64,000 nt of DNA from Branchiostoma floridae (Eukaryota > Chordata > Leptocardii > Amphioxiformes > Branchiostomatidae), in assembly GCF_000003815.2 (NCBI RefSeq), contig NC_049987.1, forward strand, positions 15,794,552 to 15,858,551, given 5' to 3'. Position 1 is the first letter of the stretch, and each line of letters begins with the position of its first letter. A program made the translations under genes and the position numbers. This document shows positions 54,741 to 64,000 of this stretch, piece after piece. Under the pieces are notes generated by a model, which saw nothing but the letters and a program-made list of their open reading frames with translations, made no database searches and was not told the origin of the DNA.

Positions 54741-54944
54741 CTTCGTTTCTCTAAAATTTTGATCTTTTTGTTGGATATCAGGTATTGTTGTGTACGTTGA
54801 TTGCAGGAATTTTGGTTGAAACTTAGGTCCAGGTGTTTCCGCAGTTGAATTGTAATGCTTATTGACGAACACGGTGTTCGGAAATTGTTTGACTTGTAAA
54901 TGAGATGGACAGGTAACGTATTACGTTGGATGCATTTAGATGGG

Positions 54945-55700
54945 ATGTGGCGAAAGGTTTGCTCGCAAGGTCGTACTGATTTTGTGTTACATTTTGGCGA
55001 ATGGTGTGTTCGCAAAGTATGGAATTTGTTGTATTATTGTACATACTGGTGGCGTTACCCCGGAGTGGATGGATTGGGTGGCGAATGGTATGCTCGTAAC
55101 CTTCGCAGCGATGCATGTGTAAATATACGAGAGGTATTTTATTAAAATGTGGTTTTGACGCTGTAACAGGGTTAGCTATCGGGGTACTATGTGATACATT
55201 GAAGTGTTTTGGCGAATGGTTTGCTCGCAAGTTTAGCAGTGATTCCGTGTGATACGATTTGTTGATTGTATTGGTTAAACAAAACGTTTTGACACGCTCT
55301 ATAAGTGCGAAGTATCGCGTTGCCCGCATTTCGTTGGAAGTGATTTGGTGAAGGGTTTGCTCGCTAGTTTTGCAGTGATGTTGTTGATACGATTTCGTGA
55401 GTGAATGACTAGAAAAACGTAAAATATGACTAGTTATGTAAGTGCTGAGTATCGTGGTAAACTTGATACATTGGAAGTGAGTGGGCGATTGGTTTGCTCG
55501 CAAGTTCCGCGATGTGGGCTATGAAAAGTGGCGAAAGGTATCTTTCTTAAGGTGGATATGAGTTTGCAAATGTTCTGATAACTAGTTTGTCGCACACCTC
55601 TTGATACAATTGAAGTGATTTGGCGAAGATTTATTTCCGTGCAAGTTATGTGGTGATTTGTGATGTGATTTGGCGAAAGTGTACGCGGTACGGGTTAGCT
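54945..55700. repeat. Degenerate about 130-bp tandem repeat (TTTGGCGAATGGTTTGCTCG)
   Basis: The phrase TGGCGAATGGTTTGCTCGCA, variably decayed, recurs near 54948, 55078, 55208, 55340, 55485 and 55618, with an extra partial at 54990. It is often followed by GCAGTGAT and ATACGATT. Spacing is close to 130 bp except for one 145-bp step. It lies just upstream of the gag-like ORF. Confidence 0.55.
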
Positions 55701-55887
55701 ATTACATGTTTTGTGTTGAACTCACAGATGTTCGACTCGCGGATTGACTTATGACTGGGAGATGTTAGTGTAATTGTGTGTGGTATTCATGTGCAATTGT
55801 TGGAATTATTGATGATTTGCAAGCCTGCTATTGTGTGACGTATTTAAGAATGCTAATCGTTAAGCTTCCCAGCTGTTTCTTGGGACA

Positions 55888-56202
55888 GTGGGTCAAAAAT
55901 TGATTCGTGTGTTGAAACGGGAGATCTTAAGTAGAGTGCGTTATGTTCCCTCCCAGGTGGTAGATCAGTTGAAGCAGCAGCTGAGGGACATGGCGGAGGC
56001 TAAGCAGATGGAGAAAGTGGAGGAGGCGAAGTACCAGGCGCTGGAGCAGGCATGGATCCCGCACCCAATGTTTTCGGCGTCACGTTTGATCCCATCCCTG
56101 GCATACCTTGAGGAAAAGGCTCGGGCGGTGAATCACCCAGACCTACGGAAGTTCAGGGCTACACTGCGCGAATCCAGGGGTTATAAGTTTCACCAAATCT
56201 AG
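55888..56202 (+). pseudogene. Gag-like ORF, N-terminal part
   Basis: The reading frame starts MGQKLIRVLKREILSRVRYV, has a charged helical stretch and ends GYKFHQI before a stop. A possible acceptor (tttcttgggacag) precedes it. A second frame directly downstream (56208-56483) carries a zinc knuckle. Together they look like a gag-type nucleic-acid-binding protein broken by a frameshift, possibly from a retrotransposon or a domesticated relative. The family cannot be fixed from this sequence. Confidence 0.4.
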
Positions 56203-56207
56203 GGAGA

Positions 56208-56483
56208 ATGGTTTTGAGAGCGCTGGGTCCTAAGGAGGACGAGGAGGTCTCGAAAACATTTTCGTCTGCTTCCAATAAGTTTCAGCGGCAGTATTACTCA
56301 ACCACCTCTTTCTCTAGGGCTCGAGCGTTTGATCAGTCACGTGGTGGGTGCTGGAAGTGTGACGAGTATGGGCATTTGCAAGCTGACTGCCCCCTGGGCA
56401 AAGGCGGGCCGGTCCGACATCAGTGGTCTGCGACTTCTGCGCGGGGTAGAGGTCGTGGCCGCGGTCGAGGCAACGCTTTTTGA
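56208..56483 (+). pseudogene. CCHC zinc-knuckle, RG-rich ORF (gag-like C-terminus)
   Basis: The frame contains CWKCDEYGHLQADC, which is an exact C-x2-C-x4-H-x4-C zinc knuckle, followed by an RGRGRGRGRGN tail. This combination binds RNA and is typical of retroelement gag proteins and of some cellular RNA-binding proteins. No reverse transcriptase or integrase follows in the next 5 kb. The frame relation to the upstream ORF indicates a frameshift or a small missing intron. Confidence 0.5.
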
Positions 56484-56489
56484 AATTAA

Positions 56490-59400
56490 AACGCTTTTTG
56501 GCGTTTAATATTGAAGAACCGGCCCCGACTTTGCCCAGGAGGTGACTGTGTTTTTTTGCATGTGATTATTAGGATTTTTGTAATAGGCTGTAAGATACTA
56601 GCACTAAGAACAGAGTTGTGCGGATGTTATCTTTGCTTTACGTTGTTTGTTACTTGCTCTGAATTCCACACTGTTCCAGACACTGTCATGTTGTATAAGG
56701 AAGAAAAGAATTAGTAAATCATGTCGCACGTATGGACTAGTTCAGAGAGTTGGTAACGTGCAAAATTTTGATCCGAAGTCTTGTTGTTTTCTTCATTATG
56801 TTTAGGTAATGTTTGAAATTGTTATTTTACTACTCTCAGCGGTTAAGTCATGTTCAGGGACCCCCAGCATAGTGGGTGTTGGCTCCCCTAGCAACACATA
56901 GCAACCAACTTTGACCCCAATTTTCACAGATTTTCCCTGTTGTTCAATAATTGCCCCCTCTCCGCCTACTGTGAAAACTTTTCAGGTGGGGTGCTGCTGG
57001 GCCAGGTGAGAAGGTACCTGGCCCCCGGTGTAGTGTGAATGGTCATCATACAGGGCTGTCTGGGAATCCAAGCTAGGATGTGTATTGAAAGAAATTGAAC
57101 AAGAAAGGCCACATTTTCAAAGAAAATGCAGGGTGTTTCTGAAGGGAAAAGAAAATTCGTCACAGAAGAAAAAAAACATTGTCAAACGTTTGATGCCCTG
57201 TTCGCAGATGAAAGCGTTGTATGTATAAGATATAACGTTATGCTTAGAAAAGATAGAAAACTTTCGATGTGGATCTATATAACCTCCTTGCTTGTACCAG
57301 CATTACAGGATAGCGATTTTAAACAAAATAATCTGTTTAGCCTACATCACAGCACTTTTTTCTGGCTGGCGACGGAAGAAACAGAATAACACAGGCCAGT
57401 AAAAACATTAATGCTAAGTATCTTTTCCTTCAGAAACATAACGATGTGTTCAAATTCAAAAACATTTACTGTGTCTACAAACTTCTAGTGCTTTTAGTTT
57501 GTAAGTTGGGTAACGTCAGATCCACATTTTGACAATTCACACAGCATAGTTATAATAACTTCAAATTACTTCAAACATTATTGTACCAAACAGTTGGGAG
57601 ACATCTGAGTTTTCCTTGAGTTAAAAACCCATGGGAAGTTGCTCGCTTGCGCAAGATAGTCGTCTTTGATAGAACAAGCGATTCAAGACAAGACAAAAAG
57701 ATTTTCAGTGATTTCTTCGATGGACTTGCAGAGAAAAAATACCTTAGAAATTTCAGACGAATTGCCCACCAACCCCGTTGTTTCCTTTGTTAGAATTGTG
57801 GATACACATGTACATTTTGCTTAATTTTATGATCACCAAATGCATTGCTGTCATTTATTTGTATAGTTTCCTATATTGCATAGGCCTGGCCATAATTTTT
57901 TTGAAAACTAGTGTTTTACAACTGTAATTGAAAACTTGTAATAGGGTAAAGAGAATTATTTACACCACCTATGCTTGAAAACATGTTTAGCATTGTTTTT
58001 AAAAGCAACCCAAGCTGCGTCTGGAGCCAGGTAAACAAGCCGTGAACTACCCATTGTTCTTGCCAGGTGCTTTCCTACTGTGAGGGTGCTATGTCAACAA
58101 GTTAATTGGCCATATTGTTCACCAATCACAACAAGAAGGTCAGATTTCACATCTACAGATGCCAAAAGTTAAAATTTTGTAGTACTTTTTTTATAAAGTT
58201 GTGCACGCTGAAACAACATTTTTCTAACTTACAAAACATATGGGTGGAAAGGAGACAAGTTGCACAACAATCTCCTGTTGAGACCATTTTCTTAGAGGGT
58301 TCCAGTGCTAAGCTATGATTTCATGAATATTTCCAAGGGTCTGTTTTTGTCAAAATTTTGTAAATATCATTAGATATCTTTCTTCTAATTACAGTTATAG
58401 ATATGGTCTCAACAGGATGTTTTAGATTGGTCTTAGCTGCATACGTACATAGCAAATTTGTACTGAAAAAATATTTCTGTGCGATGCACAAGGTGTTTGA
58501 TGGTACCAACATTGTCAAGTGCTTATTATATAAATATTGAGATATGCATAAGGTATATGTGAAATGAATGTAGTCAGATTGCATCTAATCAATATTTAGC
58601 TTCAAAACATGTCAGCAATTCCAGACAAAAACATCAAGTAACCGTTGTACAACGCATGAAAGTAAGGGCATCAGTTAATTAGGCTGAAAGGCCGAAACAT
58701 GACTTAGGGTTACTGAGTATTTTTGCGATGTTTTTGTATCATATTGTTTATTTTTAGTACTCTATGCGTTATTTTTCGTCGGGTGCATTTTATGTTTCGG
58801 GTGCAAAATTCCATAGATTGCCTTGCATGGCGAACCAACAAAGTTGTGGGAGGGGGGGAAAGGTCCGTACTTTTGGGGGATCGTTAAGAAACTTCCGAAG
58901 CCAAAATCGTTTGCTACATGGCGGCACAAGCGGGGACAGAAGTTCGTATCAATTTGTTTATGTAACGTTAACGTTGTGCATCTAAGTTCCCAATCTTATT
59001 GAGTCCATGTTTGTGCATTTTCAGATCGCAAATTGCCGGGGAAGAAAAGACCACTAAATCGACGTCATATAGGATACAGCTTTGAAGAAAAGGCAGCGTA
59101 GATTTGAATAAAGATTTTACGCAACTAAAGCAAGAGTATTAATCATCGTGTTCTGTTTTTAGTAAACTATAACGTTACTACTAAGTGCAATAAGTATATC
59201 TTGTGAATCTCCGAGTTTCTCCAATTTCTAGTCGGTATTCTGACATGATGGTAGCGATGAATAAAGACCCCTCCTCCTCACAGTTTATTTATTTCCGCTA
59301 CGCATGCCAGTTGTTACAGCATGCGCAAAGTACGAACGGGTCTTGAAGGTTAGAATTTTTTTTAAAGATGTTCTTAAAATACATCTTATCCTTTAAGTTA

Positions 59401-62400
59401 AAAAATGAATTTTTAGATACAGGGTGTTAGTTTTAAATGATATGTCACTGTCGAATATTGCGCCAGTAAAGACAGCTATATACCACACGTCTTGTCTTGT
59501 TTACACGTATACCCCCAAATAACCCCGCAAGGGGCAACGTAGAAAGTTTTACGGCTATTGCAAGTTCTGCGCTGTTTCCACGACATTCAGCTGTCTCCAA
59601 TTCTTCAAGAACTTATTCAAAATATCACTCAAACCCAAGGTCTGAACCAAGTCATCGCCTGTCACACCATTATAGTGAATTTGTGTTACAATAGAAGGAC
59701 GCCTGTGGCAGCCTTGAATCTATGCAAAACAGGGGTAATTCATATGTCCTTGGTTTGATAAACGGTGTCTTGATTCCAAGCCAAGATCGGAACAACAAAG
59801 AATTTCAGACTACATTGGAACCTACGATACATTAGATAAAAGGCGTATACTATACAGCTACATCTGTTTTATTTGCGGCCTGGGCTCTGTGGCTTCTTTA
59901 AGTTAGTAGAATTCTTAGCACACTATAGTATTATAGTATTCTTCAAGTCTCATTTGTAACCTTTGTGACGCAGCTACCGAGAAATTATTTCCATGAGCAC
60001 TAGTATAGAGAAAGAAATCCAGGTAAGTACCACCTGTTGTTATTTCACTTTCTGACAGAGGCCATGATAAAAAGTCAAAATTGACTTTTAAATGGTATCC
60101 CCTGTCGTTTAGATTACCAGTCCCTGCATAAAATATTCTATAAGCTTTTAGAAGAATTTTTACGACGCAGCGGAATGACGTAACTATTTGAGCACAGTGG
60201 CGCTCTTTAGTGAGATATCCACTTGTACGGAAAGAAATACATCTGTCCTAATGATTCTTTAACTAAAAATTTTACCTTTTTTCTCAGTTGACCGCAGACT
60301 GACGGCACTCCACTAGAGGTATGGGACGAGTCTTATCAGTCAAACTAACCACCAACGTCATATAACGTCCTTGGTAAGAGAGACACACCTATTGTATTAA
60401 TAATTCAAACATTAATCTATGCGAAGGTCGACTACTTACTTTCAGATGCAACAACTACACAATGGGAAGCCGCGAGGCACTTTGTGTGTACCCAGGGAGC
60501 ATACACAGGACTTGTTGTGTCACGACGTTATGTTAATTGATGTTTTTCATTGGATAGATGAGGACCATGTTGCACCTCACTCAAGTTAGCAACTTATTTT
60601 AACAGAGTATGTACAGACAGAAAGTAAAGGTATTCTTTTACCCAGCAACCCCCCCCCCCCCCCCCTAAGTCAGGTACCCATTTTTACACCACACATGGGT
60701 GGAATGAGGAAGTGCGCCTTTTCCCATGGGTACAACGTCAGGGGCATGGCGAGTAGCGAACCCTGCACCTCTAGATTCCGAGTTTCGCCACACACGACGC
60801 TACAATCAATTGTTGATATAAATTTTCATACAGCTAGTATATTGATTTTACAGCCTTTCAAGGGTCTGATATAATGTTATTTTAGATCTACCGCAAAAAT
60901 TGAATGATGAAACTTATTAAATACAACGAACATGACTTGTAGATTTATTTGATGATGATTCAAATATTAAAACTTAACATCTACACAGCCGTGCAGTCAA
61001 CTGTTGGATGTCCATCGCTCTGCGATGAAGACTTCAATGGCATTAACAAGTAGGTGACTAAACGGTGCGGTAGAAAATACAATACAATAGCTGGTATCAT
61101 ACCAAATTCAGTTTACGGTAGTGTGGTTCGAACACTCTAGCAATAACATACTAGGGGACCATACTAGGGGACGAGAACGGGTAGTTTGGAAATTAACCTG
61201 GCATCATGGCTTGTGACTTCTTTGCGAAGCAAAGTGTATAGTCATTGTGATTACATACATTTGCAAAGTATGGAAACATTTTGTTTCTCTGCTTCTGAAA
61301 GGTTTTCTTTCGTGAGCCACAAAAGGCTCAGAACAGGCTGCTCTGCCTACCATGGCGCATGTGAGGGTTTGATATTCAATACTATCTGATGGGTATGTAT
61401 TTGTTGTCAATATGTATTTTTTCAGGAATATTACTGGTATTAATTGTCCTTGATTATTTTTATTTTTGTGTTATAAACACTTTCAACATATTGGACTGAC
61501 ATATGGCTTCCATATTCCTCTTAGTGTAAAGTGGGACTTTTGGCTTTCTCTGATTTGTTTGCACATTGTACAAAGTGACTGTTAGACTTTGAATGTATTG
61601 CACACTTACGTCTTAATTCTAGCATTACATATACCACTGATCTAATATGAAGATTTCATTAATTGACAAAATTGTTTACGTGCTCTGTGTATAGTCGATA
61701 ACGGATCATGTTTAAACCAGATTCGACTTTCTTCTTATGAATAAATCACTGACACTTTTATCATATAAACGGTAAATATGGTGTGACATTTTGAACAGTT
61801 TTTGTTTGGGATTGTTTGTTGTATCTGTCAATGTGCCCGGCGCTCGTCCGCGGGTTTCTGTGCCGTTTGTGCTTAGTGTTTGCTGCCTTGTTTTTGGGCT
61901 GTGCAAACGCTGAGGAGCGTCGATCGGACGGCCTCGTGGGTCAGGTTGGTACCGGTGTTTCACAAGAAAAACGGTCCGCATGCACAGCTGTTTGTTTGAG
62001 CGTGAAACACTAACTTGAGGGGTGTTGTGTGAGACATCAGGGTGTAATTGGATGCGTTACGGTAGCAAATCGACCGGCTGCAGGGACCGTCAGTGGACGG
62101 CATTACAGAAGAGATTATAGCTAGAAGCAAGGCCGTTAGCTGCTTTCGATCACCGCCGAACAGTAGCGCTGCTGGAGACGTTGGCGAACCAAGCACGTAT
62201 TCAGGGTCACGCCATGGCGGAAGAGTATGAGATCATATTACAACGAGTGTGTCCCGTGGCCAGGTCGTAGCTCCCCCTAGAACAAAAGCCTGGCAGTGTG
62301 TTATATGGCTTTAAACGCCATGTCCCAGGTATCGACCGGGAAGATCAAGAGGAGACCACCTCGTATGTTCAGGCTAAGAGGTCTAATAGGCGTGAGCCAT

Positions 62401-62690
62401 ATCGTAATCAGAGTTCAAGGACGGCCAGCGTAAAGATGTGGGCCTAGGGTTGTATCAACCCAGAGAAAAAGGTTTAATAGTGCATTCTGTGTCATGTATT
62501 TACATCCAACCACCCTTGTCTTAATACATGGCATTTAAAGCAAGGGTACGCTGATTCTTCTCCACTTCCGCCACCAGTGTCTTCCCTTCCACTACCTGAA
62601 ACTTCATCATTTCTCAATGAGAGAAGTTCATGAATCACCCTACATTTCAGATTTGACACGACGATACACGTGAAGAATCCATTGCAGATG
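56490..62690. other. No confident gene in about 6 kb
   Basis: ORFs are short and unremarkable and base composition is A+T rich. A weak candidate is an ATG at 61831 opening MCPALVRGFLCRLCLVFAAL and running to NAEERR, which resembles a signal peptide but has only a weak donor after it. A poly-C tract lies near 60651. Confidence 0.4.
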
Positions 62691-62699
62691 AGACTGTGG

Positions 62700-62985
62700 A
62701 GGGGTTGGAATTAGACGAACAGCCAGTACCTCACATCTACAAGGTGATTGAAGATGCTACAAAGAGAAAAGGAAAGCCGCTATTAAATGACGACATGGTG
62801 TGCACCTTCAATGTAGGGCGTCGGCTGCCAAGCTCTTTATACTTGCAGTGCACCGTTAGACAACCCATGTAAAGCAGCTGTAAGGCAGTATGATGACATC
62901 TTTGAACCAGCACCTCAGACACATAACCATGGCCCAAATGTAGGTGCAGCGAAAGCAGCCAAAGTTGAGAAATGTCTTAGTTGAA
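62700..62985 (+). pseudogene. FLYWCH zinc finger of a MULE-type transposase, frameshifted
   Basis: The plus-strand reading CTFNVGRRLPSSLYLQCTVR, then after a one-base shift near 62865 PCKAAVRQYDDIFEPAPQTH and HNHGPN, gives the C-C-H-H ligands of a FLYWCH finger. FLYWCH fingers precede MULE transposase domains in animal mobile elements. A further frameshift occurs after AAKVEKC. The matching transposase core appears at 63705 after an intervening LINE fragment. Confidence 0.6.
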
Positions 62986-63084
62986 CCAAGCCTGTATAAG
63001 CAAATTGTTCCCACATGTACACGTCATGAGGACAAAGTTTAGTTGAAGTTATGTTGATCAGGATAGCTCGCAAAAACTGTTCAT

Positions 63085-63660
63085 GTGTTGATACTATCAT
63101 GCGGAGATGCCAATGGTAACCCAGGTCCAATAGACTTGCAGCTGCTATGTAAGGGTCTCAATATTGGGCGTTTAAACTTAGTTGAAAGAATAACACTCAC
63201 GAGATACAAGAACTCTAAGAGAATAATAAGTTGCATATACTTGCCTTGTCAGACACACATTTGGACTCAACCACTTCCAACAGTGACTTATGTGTAGGGG
63301 GTTGGACTGTTATTCGAAAGGATCGTAACAGACATGGAGGAGGTGTGGCAATAATATTCTACAACAGTCTGCCTTGGAAACAGAGACCGGGTTTGGAAGA
63401 GGGTGATGTGGAGTTGCTATGGGTAGAAGTGACTTTACCACCGACAAAACCCACACTGATCTGCTGTACTTACCGACCTCCGGGATCATCAATATAAAGT
63501 ATAAACGACGTCATATTTCCGTTTGACAGAGCAACAGACTCAAACAATGAGGTCTTTATTCTAGGAGACTTTAACATCAACTGGTCCAACCCACTGTGTC
63601 CCCAGAGAGTTTACGTAAGACATGACCCCCACACACCCTGCATTGTTAAAAGAGGACGCC
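63085..63660 (+). pseudogene. LINE endonuclease-domain fragment
   Basis: It begins LILSCGDANGNPGP, a typical start of CR1/L2-like ORF2. In another frame it continues LALSDTHLDST, GGWTVIRKDRNRHGGGVAI, ELLWVEVTLP and ICCTYRPPG, and in a third FILGDFNINWSNP. These are motifs of the AP-endonuclease (EEP) domain of non-LTR retrotransposons. Several frameshifts and the lack of reverse transcriptase show it is a dead 5'-half fragment. Confidence 0.7.
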
Positions 63661-63704
63661 CAACTATGGGACAGCATGCACCTTACTTTTGCTACAGACT
63701 TATA

Positions 63705-63918
63705 GCTTAAACATTTTGCAGATGCCAAACAATTGTACATGGATGGGACATTCAAGTTGTGCTCCGACCCGTTTAAGCAGCTCTTTAGAATCAATGCATT
63801 TTTCCGAGAAGGAAAATATGCCAAACAAGTCCCACTTGTATCTGTCCTAATGTCTACAAGGAAGAAAGCTGACTACAAGAAAGTAACACAAAAATCCCAG
63901 ACATCTGGAAAGTCCTGA
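63705..63918 (+). pseudogene. MULE transposase core fragment
   Basis: The reading contains DGTFKLCSDPFKQLF, then VPLVSVLMSTRKKADYKK, the characteristic start of the MULE transposase domain; the first Asp is the first catalytic residue. It stops at 63918 in a Lys/Ser-rich stretch. The window ends soon after, so the remaining catalytic residues cannot be seen. Confidence 0.6.
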
Positions 63919-64000
63919 TGGATTAAGCAACCACCCCGCCATTTCAAAATTTTGTGCAGTATGTCAACAAGTAATGTATCGAAAGTACAATTCATCCTCC

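Noticed and set aside
61831-62010. Signal-peptide-like ORF
   Set aside because: Hydrophobic start is suggestive, but there is no good donor, no partner exon and no domain; mentioned only in the regional note.

Overview
The window looks like genomic DNA from a cephalochordate (amphioxus, probably Branchiostoma). This is an inference from three things: intron-rich genes, a polycystin with an elaborate modular ectodomain next to kringle and hevein-like exons, and dense small inverted-repeat elements mixed with LINE, mariner, MULE and tyrosine-recombinase remnants. There is no prokaryotic gene organisation and no CRISPR array. Five N gaps are present: 3974-4073, 6721-7281, 9483-9674, 23202-23301 and 44932-45031.

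The dominant feature is one minus-strand gene running from a start codon at 51499 to a stop at 18995. I built it exon by exon from splice signals and frame. It has 41 exons, 8,139 coding bases and 2,712 residues, and every junction keeps phase. The product is a polycystin-1-type membrane protein. In order it has a signal peptide, pentraxin domain, F5/8C (discoidin) domain, LamG-like domain, C-type lectin domain, four fibronectin-III domains, a Ser/Thr-rich stalk, a REJ/GAIN-like region, a GPS autoproteolysis motif, TM1, a PLAT domain, TM2-TM6, a polycystin (TOP) domain, TM7-TM11 with a channel pore, and a coiled-coil tail. All ectodomain module boundaries are phase-1 introns. The membrane half uses mixed phases.

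From 3.6 to 6.6 kb on the plus strand there are three hevein-like (chitin-binding type 1) exons and a kringle exon. All are phase 1-1, so they are probably part of one secreted modular protein whose other exons are outside the window or hidden in gaps. This block is segmentally duplicated, and a decayed partial copy lies at 8.9-10.6 kb. A separate single-exon minus-strand gene (13258-14007) encodes an unrecognised protein with two transmembrane segments and a long charged coiled coil. An orphan plus-strand signal-peptide exon lies at 16995-17079.

The remainder is largely transposon-derived. There is a frameshifted tyrosine recombinase just 3' of the polycystin gene, an internally deleted mariner, a piggyBac-like MITE, several MITE families in polycystin introns (one touching splice sites), and a nested inverted-repeat element in intron 1. 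At 52.6-56.5 kb there is a proline-rich ORF and a CCHC gag-like ORF pair separated by octamer-rich and about 130-bp tandem repeats. At the right end a MULE/FLYWCH transposase is split by a LINE endonuclease fragment.
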